In this document: positions 25,590 to 34,427 of the stretch, one piece after another | Layout: each line of letters starts with the position of its first letter | Position numbering within the stretch: the stretch's first letter is position 1 | Source: Bacteroidota bacterium | GTDB lineage: Bacteria; Bacteroidota; Bacteroidia; Chitinophagales; Saprospiraceae | Direction: 5' to 3' | Assembly (NCBI GenBank): GCA_029781865.1 | Contig: JAKOVW010000081.1 | Coordinates: 124,001 to 188,000, forward strand | Length of the DNA: 64,000 nt | Notes under the pieces: generated by a model | What the model saw: only the letters and a program-made list of their open reading frames with translations | The model's database searches: none | Told to the model about the DNA's origin: nothing | Translations under genes and position numbers: made by a program

Positions 25590-27050
25590 CTACTTCAATA
25601 ATACTTTGCCAATAAAATTTTTGTCGCCAGATCTCAACTGATATATATATACTCCTTTTAATAAACCATCTAAAAAAATTTTATCACTGCCTGATAACTC
25701 TTTATGTAGAACTTTCACTCCATACAAATTTATTAATTCAAAAACGGCACTCCTGTTATCTCTATTCCATGTACAAACCAGGTAATTCATTGCAGGATTT
25801 GGAAATATGCTAAACTCTTTTTCATTTACATTCGCATTGCCTGTTGCCATTTGTTCCGAATAATAATACTTTATACTGTCTTTTTCTGTTACCTGATTAT
25901 TCAAATAGTAAAACGATACAGATTCATTTATTTTATGCGTAAAATCTGAAATCGGTGTAATCAAATTTTCCCGTGAATAATTGTAATCCAATCTATTATT
26001 TAATTCCGAAAATAATTCAAATTTATTATTCATTGTTGGCCAATAATACACCTTAGTATTCAATAAATTACCATCAGAATCATATATGTATTCATTTTTA
26101 ATGCGAGGTTGCCAAAGAGCATTAGATTTATCCCAAGCGAAATATACTAATTGATCCCATTTATTACTGGATGATAGATATAAATATTCTTCCTTTCCAC
26201 TTAACAACCAACCCACCATGGGACCCACCCAACTGGAATTAAATCGATATAAAATTCTTTTTTTCGAATCATAAGAAAAAGCACTTTGATAAACAGGATG
26301 CCATTCCAAAAGAAAATTATTCCAATAATAAGATATTAAATTAATCAGATTGTTTTTCTGATCATACTTAGATTCTACTTTTTCCACATTGATAAACTGG
26401 CCTGCAGTGGTGTCCCATTCGCTGTATAGATTCAATATTGAATTGCCATTTGCATCAAATGTATACTCATACCTGGCCATTTTTATCCAACCACCGGTTT
26501 TCGGATTCAGGGCATACGACAATTGATAAACCAAATGTCCCTGATCATAAATGAAAAAATACTGACGGGATTTATTGCCCCAAATATTTATGCTATCGTC
26601 CCAGTGATATTCATAGCGTATCGATTCCTTTCCATCGATATTATAATTGTATTCTTCAAGGCTAACGGGTATCCATTGCTGTCCGGTAGTATCCCAACGA
26701 TACTGAAAATCTGAAATGATCCGCTCATTGGAATCATATATAAATACATCATTTGAATCGGCCGTCCAATTCTGATTCGACAGATCCCATTTGAATAAGA
26801 CCGCACTATCCAATCTTTGCTTTATTCCTGATCTTGATACTAGAGAATGATCTGACTTTTTTTCCGGATTAATACTCAGATTCGGATAACCAATATTCAT
26901 CTGAGTCCGATTTATTTCAAAGCCATTGCATTGTTTTGGAACGTGCATCCCTTGAAAACTCTTGTTTAAATACTGACCATATATTTCCTGAAATGTACCT
27001 TGCAGTATCACCAACACCAGGATACTGAAATGAATGACTTGTTTGTTCAT
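25590..27050 (-). CDS. T9SS-secreted tandem-repeat protein (W/Y-rich repeats), paralogue A
   Basis: This 486-residue protein has a signal peptide and about eight degenerate repeats of 40-45 residues from about 75 to 370. A typical unit has W-D/N and xxxW, then K.EY.Y.FD.NGN, for example YEYTFDANGNSIL followed by YSEWDTTAGQFI. The repeat resembles YD/RHS-type beta-strand repeats but is not an exact match, so I do not assign a known family. A T9SS type A sorting domain ends the protein (FSIFPNPAMNYLVCTW, then GVYIYQLRSGDKNFIGKVLL). A close paralogue is at 36698-38170. Surface adhesion or scaffold functions are plausible but unsupported. Confidence 0.78.
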   Translation of the reverse strand: MNKQVIHFSILVLVILQGTFQEIYGQYLNKSFQGMHVPKQCNGFEINRTQMNIGYPNLSINPEKKSDHSLVSRSGIKQRLDSAVLFKWDLSNQNWTADSNDVFIYDSNERIISDFQYRWDTTGQQWIPVSLEEYNYNIDGKESIRYEYHWDDSINIWGNKSRQYFFIYDQGHLVYQLSYALNPKTGGWIKMARYEYTFDANGNSILNLYSEWDTTAGQFINVEKVESKYDQKNNLINLISYYWNNFLLEWHPVYQSAFSYDSKKRILYRFNSSWVGPMVGWLLSGKEEYLYLSSSNKWDQLVYFAWDKSNALWQPRIKNEYIYDSDGNLLNTKVYYWPTMNNKFELFSELNNRLDYNYSRENLITPISDFTHKINESVSFYYLNNQVTEKDSIKYYYSEQMATGNANVNEKEFSIFPNPAMNYLVCTWNRDNRSAVFELINLYGVKVLHKELSGSDKIFLDGLLKGVYIYQLRSGDKNFIGKVLLK

Positions 27051-27219
27051 GTCATTGGTTCTTATTTGAAATGATGGGGCTATTAAAAGGCTAACAATAT
27101 TACAAAATATCCAGTAATCCGTTTAACGATGAATTCAAGATATCCGCCTTAGCCTAAGAAAGCCTTACTGATTCTTAGCCTATGGATTAATTCCGGATTA
27201 AATAATTAACGGATTAAAA

Positions 27220-28011
27220 TCAGATACCTCCAATAACATACATCTGATCCATACTCGGAGACGCCTGGCCGCCATAGGGTTCTAATGTAATTGCAAATGC
27301 CTGTGCCTGGCCAACAAATTTTATTTCCTTAAATACCTTCTTGTCATTTATAATATCAAAAACACCTAAATCAACTGGCTTACCACTTACTATAGCCCAG
27401 AGCTGATATTGTTTTTGTGGTGGTACCGGCGGAAGATTCATGACATCCAAATAACTGCGTTTGGCAATGGTATCATAATATACAGCGGCAAAGGACTGTG
27501 GTGATTTGGGAGTTCCCTTCAATAGGATTCTGTTCTGCTCTCTTCCTCTTAGTTCATTGACCTGCTCACGACATTCCACTAATGCAAGGCTATCCTGAAC
27601 GAATTTAGATTCGAGTTGCTGGAAATTTGTTTTTTGGATCAACAACTCTGATTCATTATCCTTATTCGCTTTCCACAAATAAACAACACTGAAAATCAAA
27701 ACAGGAATTGCCAGATACATGAGATAATTCAGAAATGAATTTCCGTTGCCTTTCGATTCATTTGAACTCGCCTTTTCTTTTTCAATGCCTTTCAGAATTC
27801 TTCCTTTAAGATAATCCGGCATAGGTTTCGCATATTGTTTGGCAAATAATTCGAGGCTACCTTCTATTTCATTCAGTTCTTTTTGTAATTCCGGATATTG
27901 TTTTAATAATTCTACAATTTCATTATTTTGCTCAACAGTAGTTAAGCCCAATGCATATTGCTCAAGGATTCCCGATTGAATATATTCTTGTATGTCTATT
28001 TTCCTGTTCAT
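27220..28011 (-). CDS. RskA-type anti-sigma factor
   Basis: This 263-residue single-pass membrane protein has a cytosolic anti-sigma domain (about 1-85, starting IDIQEYIQSGILEQYALG), a membrane helix (about 91-115, LMYLAIPVLIFSVVYLW) and a periplasmic RskA C-terminal domain. The last contains YLDVMNLPPVPPQKQYQLWAI and PVDLGVFDI. The zinc-binding HxxxCxxC motif of classic ZAS domains is absent. It should hold the ECF sigma factor encoded just upstream, with a 4-base overlap, until released by regulated proteolysis. The divergent DUF4331-TPR-TonB genes are the likely targets, by position only. Confidence 0.88.
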   Translation of the reverse strand: MNRKIDIQEYIQSGILEQYALGLTTVEQNNEIVELLKQYPELQKELNEIEGSLELFAKQYAKPMPDYLKGRILKGIEKEKASSNESKGNGNSFLNYLMYLAIPVLIFSVVYLWKANKDNESELLIQKTNFQQLESKFVQDSLALVECREQVNELRGREQNRILLKGTPKSPQSFAAVYYDTIAKRSYLDVMNLPPVPPQKQYQLWAIVSGKPVDLGVFDIINDKKVFKEIKFVGQAQAFAITLEPYGGQASPSMDQMYVIGGI

Positions 28012-28571
28012 TTCAAAAGCAACATAAATAAAATAACGATACCTGCCAGAACATTCCGTAACATTTTAATGGCGGTATTTATCCTGGTCTTGACCGTACC
28101 CAATGGAAGATCCAGCAGATCAGCAACTTCCTGTTGAGTATATCCCTTCAAATAAATCAAATCAATGAGCTCCTGATATTTCGGATCCAATTGTTTTACT
28201 TTCTGCATTAATCCCACATCGCTGATATTTGCTTCCACACTGTTCGACATATTATCATATACGCCTGAGTCAAGAGATTGGATTTTTCGGTTGGATTCCC
28301 GTCGTGTTAAATCTATAGCCGTATTCTTAACAATAGTAAACATCCAGGTGAACAAAGAGGCCCGTTCAGGATTAAACTCGCTGATATTTTTCCAGATTTT
28401 AATAAATCCTTCCTGAATAGCGTCATCCGCAAGATTGGTATCGGTGATTATCCGGCTAACCACTCCGTACATGCTGTCTCCATAACGTTCCATTAAAAAT
28501 TTCAGCGCCAGATCCTTGTCCTTTGATCTGAGCTCTAAAAATCTGGAAAGTGTATTATCCTGGATTGCCAT
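28008..28571 (-). CDS. ECF sigma-70 family RNA polymerase sigma factor
   Basis: This 187-residue ECF sigma factor has region 2 (about 25-95, with DDAIQEGFIKIW and FTWMFTIVKNTAIDLTRR) and region 4 (about 120-175, with LIYLKGYTQQEVADLLDLPLGTVKTRI). The C-terminal end is unusual: VLAGIVILFMLLLK is strongly hydrophobic and could associate with the membrane or its anti-sigma partner. The RskA-type anti-sigma gene overlaps its stop by 4 bases. It diverges from DUF4331 across 171 bases. SigK/SigL-like ECF factors pair with RskA in the same way. Confidence 0.92.
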   Translation of the reverse strand: MAIQDNTLSRFLELRSKDKDLALKFLMERYGDSMYGVVSRIITDTNLADDAIQEGFIKIWKNISEFNPERASLFTWMFTIVKNTAIDLTRRESNRKIQSLDSGVYDNMSNSVEANISDVGLMQKVKQLDPKYQELIDLIYLKGYTQQEVADLLDLPLGTVKTRINTAIKMLRNVLAGIVILFMLLLK

Positions 28572-28742
28572 ATGAATATAAGGCGAAGGTAGTCTATAAA
28601 GGGAATTTCTAAAACCTAGCTTTCCAAACTCCTTTATATCTGAGCGAAATATCCCAGAATCTACAGAAGTCTATAAAAGATTTTCAATCACCATAAATCC
28701 AAATCCGGATTTCAAAACGTATAACACCAAAATCAAATTCAT
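28572..28742. promoter_or_regulatory. Divergent control region between the sigma operon and DUF4331
   Basis: No TAnnTTTG element was found in either direction, which suggests that these genes use an alternative (possibly ECF) promoter. Visible signals are a direct repeat AGTCTATAAA at 28591-28600 and 28668-28677 (77 bases apart), a perfect 12-base palindrome AAATCCGGATTT at 28701-28712, and CGTATAA just after it. All are candidates for sigma or regulator recognition and none is proven. Confidence 0.4.
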
Positions 28743-30764
28743 ATGAAATTAAAACTACTTTTCCTCAGTCTTTGCAATTTGGTGATGCTGTCCTTAATGG
28801 CTTCCAGTCACCGCGAAGCACCGCTTATTGCTAATGATCCGTTGGCTGACAACGTCGATCTCTATGCATTCCGAAGTCCGGACAATCCGGATCTGATTAC
28901 GATCATTGCGACTTACGTACCTCTTCAATTGCCACAGGGTGGACCAAACTACTATAGTTTTGGAGAAAACATCCGGTACGAAATTCACATTGATAATGAC
29001 GCCACGAAGCCTGGTGATGAAATTACCTACCGGTTTACATTCAAACAGGTGAATGAAGACCCAAGCACTTTCTTCAACATCAGGTTGGGAAAGCAAAATT
29101 TAAAAACGACCTATACTTTAGAAAGAAGTATTGACGGTGGTTTAAGTTTTCAGGTCATTATTGCCAATGGAGTTGTGCCTCCTGCAAACATTGGTGCCCG
29201 TTCGATCAATTCACCGGTCGGATTAGGATCAAATTATGCTACGCTGATGCAGAATGCAATCACAAATTCAACAGCAGGCGAACGCGTATTTTGCGGACCC
29301 ACTGATGATCCGTTTTTTGTTGATCTGGGCGGCGTTTTTGATCTTGGAGATCTGCCCCGGCAATTGGGTAAACCAAGAGATGGGTTGGCTTGTCTGAATG
29401 TAAGCGCAATTTGCATCCAGGTTCCTATTTCGACATTATTGAAGAAGGGAGCTTCAGCTACTCCAAAAAATATTCTCGATCCCGATTATGTTATCGGAGT
29501 TTGGGCATCTGCAAGCAGACAACAAATCCGCACTTTGTCTCCGGGAGGAGAAAGCCACTCGGGCCCATGGGTTCAGGTATCCCGTTTAGGTATGCCTCTG
29601 ACCAACGAGGTGGTTATGCCCATTGGTTATAAAGATTATTGGAACGGATTAACTCCATACCAGGAGCTGGCTGATACCTTGCTGGATAATTTCTTTTACA
29701 ATCCCGAATTGGCTTTATACATGGATAATTCTTTGTTCGGCGGAGCAGTACCTTCCATGTCTAAACTTCGCATCCAAAGAAATTCGCTTCAAGGTTTTGA
29801 TTTCGGATATGGTAAAGATGGTCTTTATGGTTTAAAAGGCAATCCGGCCTTGTCCGGAACAGCATTGGATGATGCCATTTTCGGAACACTCTTGTTACCC
29901 GGAAAAGGAAAAGCAAGATCAGTTGATTTATGGCCTGCTTTTCACACCGGTGTTCCCAATTTCAAACCATATCAACTGGCAACAGGTAAAAATGGAAATC
30001 CTTTAGCAGAAGGAAAACCGTTCATCAGTAATTTTTTACCGAATGGAGGAGATATGCTGCGCCTGAATATGGCCGTCCCGGTAACTCCGAGAAACGATCC
30101 TAAATTCAGTACATTGGGATTAGTACAAGCCTGTGTATTGGGTTTGACAGATCCTCAATACGCCAACACTAATATTGAATTCATCCCAAACATGGATGGT
30201 TTTCCAAACGGAAGAAGATTGGAAGATGATGTAACCCGAATCGAGCTCCAGGCCGTTTCCGGAATTGTTCTGGCTGCAATTGGTCTGTGGTATGACGATT
30301 ATACTGCCGGTGCGCCTAATCCGGTTACTCCAAATCTTTTAAGTGTACTCACCTACACAACAGGAGTTGAGAAAAACGATGCTACATTCAGATCTGAATT
30401 TCCATTTCTTGCCACTCCATGGTCTGGTGATGGCGAATGCGGTGGTAAAATTGTAACTGCTGTACAAAATCCGAATGGCGGAGTACTTGGTTTGGAAACT
30501 CCAAAAGTTTCTGTATTGAATTATCCGAATCCGGTTTCTACAGTTACAACAATTAAAATCAATTCTCAGTACGAAGGCAAAATCAAAGTAAATCTGAGAA
30601 ATCAGGAAGGTAAAACTGTTAAAGCTTTAAGCAATGATTCTTTTGACAAAGGCTTTCATGAATTTACCGTTGACATCAGCGAAATACCTGCGGGCATTTA
30701 TTTCGCAACTGTAATCAATTCAAGTGGCAATATTCTTGGCTATTCAAAACTCATCAAGAGCTAG
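28743..30764 (+). CDS. DUF4331-domain protein with T9SS sorting domain
   Basis: This 673-residue exported protein has a signal peptide (MKLKLLFLSLCNLVML) and then SSHREAPLIANDPLADNVDLYAF, the diagnostic DUF4331 opening. The domain runs through about residue 560, with features such as YEIHIDNDA and NDPKFSTLGL. A T9SS type A sorting domain is at about 590-673 (VLNYPNPVSTVTTIKI, then GIYFATVINSSGN). The function of DUF4331 is unknown. It is the first gene of a set with a TPR lipoprotein and a TonB receptor. A strong hairpin follows its stop, and an ECF/anti-sigma pair diverges upstream. Confidence 0.88.
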   Translation: MKLKLLFLSLCNLVMLSLMASSHREAPLIANDPLADNVDLYAFRSPDNPDLITIIATYVPLQLPQGGPNYYSFGENIRYEIHIDNDATKPGDEITYRFTFKQVNEDPSTFFNIRLGKQNLKTTYTLERSIDGGLSFQVIIANGVVPPANIGARSINSPVGLGSNYATLMQNAITNSTAGERVFCGPTDDPFFVDLGGVFDLGDLPRQLGKPRDGLACLNVSAICIQVPISTLLKKGASATPKNILDPDYVIGVWASASRQQIRTLSPGGESHSGPWVQVSRLGMPLTNEVVMPIGYKDYWNGLTPYQELADTLLDNFFYNPELALYMDNSLFGGAVPSMSKLRIQRNSLQGFDFGYGKDGLYGLKGNPALSGTALDDAIFGTLLLPGKGKARSVDLWPAFHTGVPNFKPYQLATGKNGNPLAEGKPFISNFLPNGGDMLRLNMAVPVTPRNDPKFSTLGLVQACVLGLTDPQYANTNIEFIPNMDGFPNGRRLEDDVTRIELQAVSGIVLAAIGLWYDDYTAGAPNPVTPNLLSVLTYTTGVEKNDATFRSEFPFLATPWSGDGECGGKIVTAVQNPNGGVLGLETPKVSVLNYPNPVSTVTTIKINSQYEGKIKVNLRNQEGKTVKALSNDSFDKGFHEFTVDISEIPAGIYFATVINSSGNILGYSKLIKS

Positions 30765-30776
30765 TTCTCGTTTTAC

Positions 30777-30820
30777 AAGTCCCGTCCCTCAATAGAAATA
30801 TTGAGGACGGTGACTTTTTT
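30777..30820 (+). terminator. Rho-independent terminator or attenuator after the DUF4331 gene
   Basis: A long stem, AAGTC-CCGTCC-TCAAT pairing with ATTGA-GGACGG-GACTT around a 6-base loop, with one bulge on each side, ends in six T residues. It lies 13 bases after the DUF4331 stop and 35 bases before the TPR lipoprotein ATG. It may fully end the DUF4331 transcript or reduce read-through to the downstream genes. Confidence 0.75.
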
Positions 30821-30854
30821 AAACAATTTTAATTTAATCATTCAATTATTAATC

Positions 30855-32069
30855 ATGAAAAATTTCTACTTTCTGTTTATTGCAATCCTTGTGGTGTCTG
30901 CCTGCAATAACAATAAATCCAAAACTACAGATCTGTTTGAAGTACCTGCATTATTGGATCGTTCTGAAAAACTGCAATACTTTAACGAATGGTCAGATAC
31001 AAGAAACAAGTATGCTGACCTAAAACACAAACTCAATAAAGATCCGCATTCCATTGATGCCCTTATTCAGCTTACCAATATCTTTATCACGGAAGCACGA
31101 ATTACCGGTGAACATGGTCACTACTACAATGCGGCTTTGAAAACAATTGAACATGCCCTCGAACAAAAAAAATTAACCGACAATCAAAAGTTTCTTGCAT
31201 TGAGTGCAAAAGCCAGTGTAGAATTGTCATTGCATTCATTCAAAAATGCGCTTGAAACAGCAAAAGAAGCAGTTTCCATTAACCCATACAATGCTCAGAT
31301 TTATGGTGCTCTCGTCGATGCTTACGTAGAGTTGGGAGAATACGATAAAGCCATTGAAACAGCAGATAAAATGGTTTCCATTCGACCCGATTTACGGTCC
31401 TACTCACGGATCTCGTATTTAAGAGAAATTTATGGTATGCCTGATGAAGCTATAGATGCAATGAAAATGGCCGTTGAAGCCGGAAGTCCGGGAAGTGAGG
31501 AAAAATCATGGGCTGCATTGCAGCTGGCGCAACTGTGCCTTAGATATAATAAGGTGAATGAGGCAGAATCTATTTTAAAACAATTGTTGTCTGAACGTCC
31601 CGATTATCCATTTGCAAAAGCGGCACTCGCTGATGTTTACATCAAACAATCCAAACCGATGGATGCAGAAAGGGAATTGAAAGAAGCAGGCAGCATCATT
31701 CCAGAAGTGGCCTTCACTGTACAACTTGCTGAGCTTTATAAAAAAGAAGGCCGAGAAGATGAGATGAAAACAAGCCTGAAACAGGTACTCGCCATGTTGG
31801 AAGATGATATGAAACATGGTCACAATATGAGTCTCGAGTATGCCAAAATCTATCTCGAATTTTTTAATGATGCAGATGGTGCATTAAAATATATTCAGCA
31901 AGATCGCGACATGAGACCTGATAACATAGACATCAACCGCATGCTTGCTAAAATCTATCTGCTTAAAAAAGATAAAACACAGGCAGAAGCTTATTTGCTA
32001 AAAGCAGAAAGAACAAATTCCAAACATCCGGAATTGAAAGAACTTAAATCACAGGTATTGGAAATTTAA
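30855..32069 (+). CDS. TPR-repeat lipoprotein
   Basis: This 404-residue protein has a signal peptide with lipobox VVSAC (MKNFYFLFIAILVVSAC), so it is lipidated at the periplasmic or surface face. The rest is mostly tetratricopeptide repeats (about 40-400), with units such as NPYNAQIYGALVDAYVELGE, RPDYPFAKAALADVYIKQ and RPDNIDINRMLAKIYLLK. TPRs mediate protein contacts. The ATG at 30855 is used because an in-frame TTG at 30801 lies inside the terminator hairpin and would precede the signal. Its place between DUF4331 and the TonB receptor suggests a shared envelope complex. Confidence 0.85.
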   Translation: MKNFYFLFIAILVVSACNNNKSKTTDLFEVPALLDRSEKLQYFNEWSDTRNKYADLKHKLNKDPHSIDALIQLTNIFITEARITGEHGHYYNAALKTIEHALEQKKLTDNQKFLALSAKASVELSLHSFKNALETAKEAVSINPYNAQIYGALVDAYVELGEYDKAIETADKMVSIRPDLRSYSRISYLREIYGMPDEAIDAMKMAVEAGSPGSEEKSWAALQLAQLCLRYNKVNEAESILKQLLSERPDYPFAKAALADVYIKQSKPMDAERELKEAGSIIPEVAFTVQLAELYKKEGREDEMKTSLKQVLAMLEDDMKHGHNMSLEYAKIYLEFFNDADGALKYIQQDRDMRPDNIDINRMLAKIYLLKKDKTQAEAYLLKAERTNSKHPELKELKSQVLEI

Positions 32070-32103
32070 TTATTTTCCTGAGAATACAGAAAATTATCTT
32101 TTA

Positions 32104-32111
32104 TAAATTTG
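32104..32111 (+). promoter_or_regulatory. Possible -7 element before the TonB receptor gene
   Basis: TAAATTTG matches TAnnTTTG and ends 5 bases before the ATG at 32117, which would give a leaderless or near-leaderless transcript. The short 47-base gap after the TPR gene makes read-through equally likely. Confidence 0.3.
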
Positions 32112-32116
32112 ACCTG

Positions 32117-34327
32117 ATGAAACCATTTTACTTTTTTTTGATTGCGGTATTCATTTTTAATACAGAGAATATACAAGCACAGTTTTCCGGCAAAGTGATC
32201 GCGGAAAATCAACAGCCATTGCAGGATATCATGATACTCAATCTGAGAACAAATGAGCACATGCACAGCGATTCGTATGGCGCGTTTGCAATGAAGAATT
32301 GTCGGATCGGAGATACAATTCAGTTTTCATTTATCGGATTTAAAACCGAAAAACAAATATTGAGTGATCAAGATAATTTCCAGAACAGGCTCATCATTAT
32401 GCAGGAAACCGCATTGCAACTCGGACAGGTCAATATTTCCGAACCACTGCAACGCAACCTTCAACAAATTGACCTGCATATGAACCCGGTTCAAAACAGC
32501 CAGGAATTGATGCGGAAAGTTCCGGGCTTATTCATTGCTCAGCATGCAGGTGGTGGAAAAGCGGAGCAAATGTTTCTTCGCGGATTTGATCTGGACCATG
32601 GCACAGACATTTCTATAAGTGTTGATCATCTGTTACCGGTAAACATGGTTTCTCATGCGCATGGGCAAGGTTATTCGGATCTTCATTTTATCATACCGGA
32701 GACCGTCAAAAATATCGATTTTGAAAAAGGTTCTTATAATGCATCCAAAGGCAACCTGGCAACTGCCGGTTATGTAGATTTTAATTTACAGGAAAAAATT
32801 CAACACAACGCATTGGTAGTTGAGACCGGGAAATTTCAATACAACCGCACCGCTGCATTACTGAAATTGGCAGACCAGGAAAAAAGTAATGCTTATATCG
32901 CAGGTGAATATGTAACTTCAGTTGGATATTTTGATCATCCTCAGGATTTTCATAAGTTTAATGGCCTTATCAAATACAACTACAAATTCAATCCGTATTC
33001 CGGCTTTAAACTCACCGGATCCTATTTCAACAGTAAATGGAATGCGTCCGGACAGATACCGCAGCGTGCTGTAGATGCAGGACTGATTGGAAGATTTGGT
33101 GCAATTGATCCAAATGAAGGAGGACAGACCAGCAGAGGAAATGCAATGTTCCAGTATTACCTTTCCAAAAAGGCATACCAGCTTTTTAAAGTTTCAGGAT
33201 ATTATTCGCATTACGATTTTGAATTGTATTCCAACTTCAGCTTTTATCTCAAGGATTCTGTCAACGGTGACCAGATCCGTCAGAAAGAACATCGTAACAT
33301 CTATGGCCTGGAAACCAATCTGAGCAATCAGCTTGGCGATTTTGAATGGGAAGTTGCTATCGGAACCCGCGTTGACGAAGTAAATGATCTGGAATTATCT
33401 CACACCAAAGACCGTATTAATACATTGGAACGTAAATCGTTTGGCGATTTAATCGAAGAAAATATTTATAGTTATCTGAAATTAAAATGGATTAAACACA
33501 ACTGGGATATTCAATTGCAGGGAAGAACGGATTATTTTCATGTGAACTATACCGATCAATTAAAAGCCACGAATAATATCACTCGACATCATGAATTTAT
33601 TACTTCGCCTAAATTAAATCTATTTTATGCAGTAAACAATAATCTACAATTATATGCTAAAGCCGGAATGGGATTTCATTCGAATGATTCGAGATTGATC
33701 ATTCAAAACCCGGAAAGCCGGTTATTAACACGATGTTCTGATGCCGATTTTGGATTACAATGGAAGGTCGGAGAAGGACTGTTTCATCTTGGATTATGGT
33801 ACATAGATCTTGAAAATGAATTGGTCTATGTGGGTGATGAAGCAATTGTTGAAACCACTGGACATACAGAGCGAAAAGGTCTGGAAGCAGGTTTCAGGTG
33901 GCAACTTACATCCTGGCTTAGCCTTGATGCCGATGGGTCATACACGCTCGCTAAACAAATTGATGCATCCGAAAATAACAATTTCATTCCACTTGCTTCA
34001 AAATGGTGTTCGTCCGGAGGTATTTTAATCAAAGACCTGGGAAATCTATCATTCGGATTCAGGTACAGGTTTCTCGGTGACCGGCCTGCAAATGAAGACT
34101 ACAGTATTACAGCGAAGGGATATCAATTGGTGGATGGCAATGCGAATTACAATTACAAGAATATCACATTTAGTTTAATCGCTGAAAACATTTTCAATGC
34201 AAAATGGAATGAAGCACAATTTGCTACCTTATCCAGATTACAAAATGAAGCAAAAGCAGTAGATGAAATCCATTTTACACCTGGTACTCCATTCAACTTT
34301 AGATTTAAAGTACAATTTTTATTTTAA
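32117..34327 (+). CDS. TonB-dependent receptor with carboxypeptidase-like N-terminal domain
   Basis: This 736-residue outer-membrane receptor has a signal peptide (MKPFYFFLIAVFIFNTENIQAQ). A carboxypeptidase-regulatory-like beta-sandwich (about 23-105, FSGKVIAENQQPLQDIMI) is followed by a plug domain (about 110-230, ELMRKVPGLFIAQHAGGGKAEQMFLRGF) and a 22-stranded barrel ending in FRFKVQFLF. The His-rich segment VNMVSHAHGQGYSDLHF in the plug could contact a metal or cofactor ligand. It is not a SusC: the protein is short and no SusD gene is nearby. It is the third gene of the DUF4331 set; the transported substrate is unknown. Confidence 0.92.
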   Translation: MKPFYFFLIAVFIFNTENIQAQFSGKVIAENQQPLQDIMILNLRTNEHMHSDSYGAFAMKNCRIGDTIQFSFIGFKTEKQILSDQDNFQNRLIIMQETALQLGQVNISEPLQRNLQQIDLHMNPVQNSQELMRKVPGLFIAQHAGGGKAEQMFLRGFDLDHGTDISISVDHLLPVNMVSHAHGQGYSDLHFIIPETVKNIDFEKGSYNASKGNLATAGYVDFNLQEKIQHNALVVETGKFQYNRTAALLKLADQEKSNAYIAGEYVTSVGYFDHPQDFHKFNGLIKYNYKFNPYSGFKLTGSYFNSKWNASGQIPQRAVDAGLIGRFGAIDPNEGGQTSRGNAMFQYYLSKKAYQLFKVSGYYSHYDFELYSNFSFYLKDSVNGDQIRQKEHRNIYGLETNLSNQLGDFEWEVAIGTRVDEVNDLELSHTKDRINTLERKSFGDLIEENIYSYLKLKWIKHNWDIQLQGRTDYFHVNYTDQLKATNNITRHHEFITSPKLNLFYAVNNNLQLYAKAGMGFHSNDSRLIIQNPESRLLTRCSDADFGLQWKVGEGLFHLGLWYIDLENELVYVGDEAIVETTGHTERKGLEAGFRWQLTSWLSLDADGSYTLAKQIDASENNNFIPLASKWCSSGGILIKDLGNLSFGFRYRFLGDRPANEDYSITAKGYQLVDGNANYNYKNITFSLIAENIFNAKWNEAQFATLSRLQNEAKAVDEIHFTPGTPFNFRFKVQFLF

Positions 34328-34427
34328 TAGAATCCTTTACCTGAATTCTATTTCGATAATAAATCACCACAAAACATTTGTTTGAAAGCAGATTGGGGAT
34401 TCAGAAACTAGTTTGAATTAAAACAGA

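Noticed and set aside
29390-29632. 80-codon plus-strand reading frame inside the DUF4331 gene
   Set aside because: It is an out-of-frame shadow of a well-supported gene.
32117-34327. TonB receptor considered as SusC
   Set aside because: It is too short for SusC and no SusD lipoprotein gene is next to it; the adjacent lipoprotein is a TPR protein.
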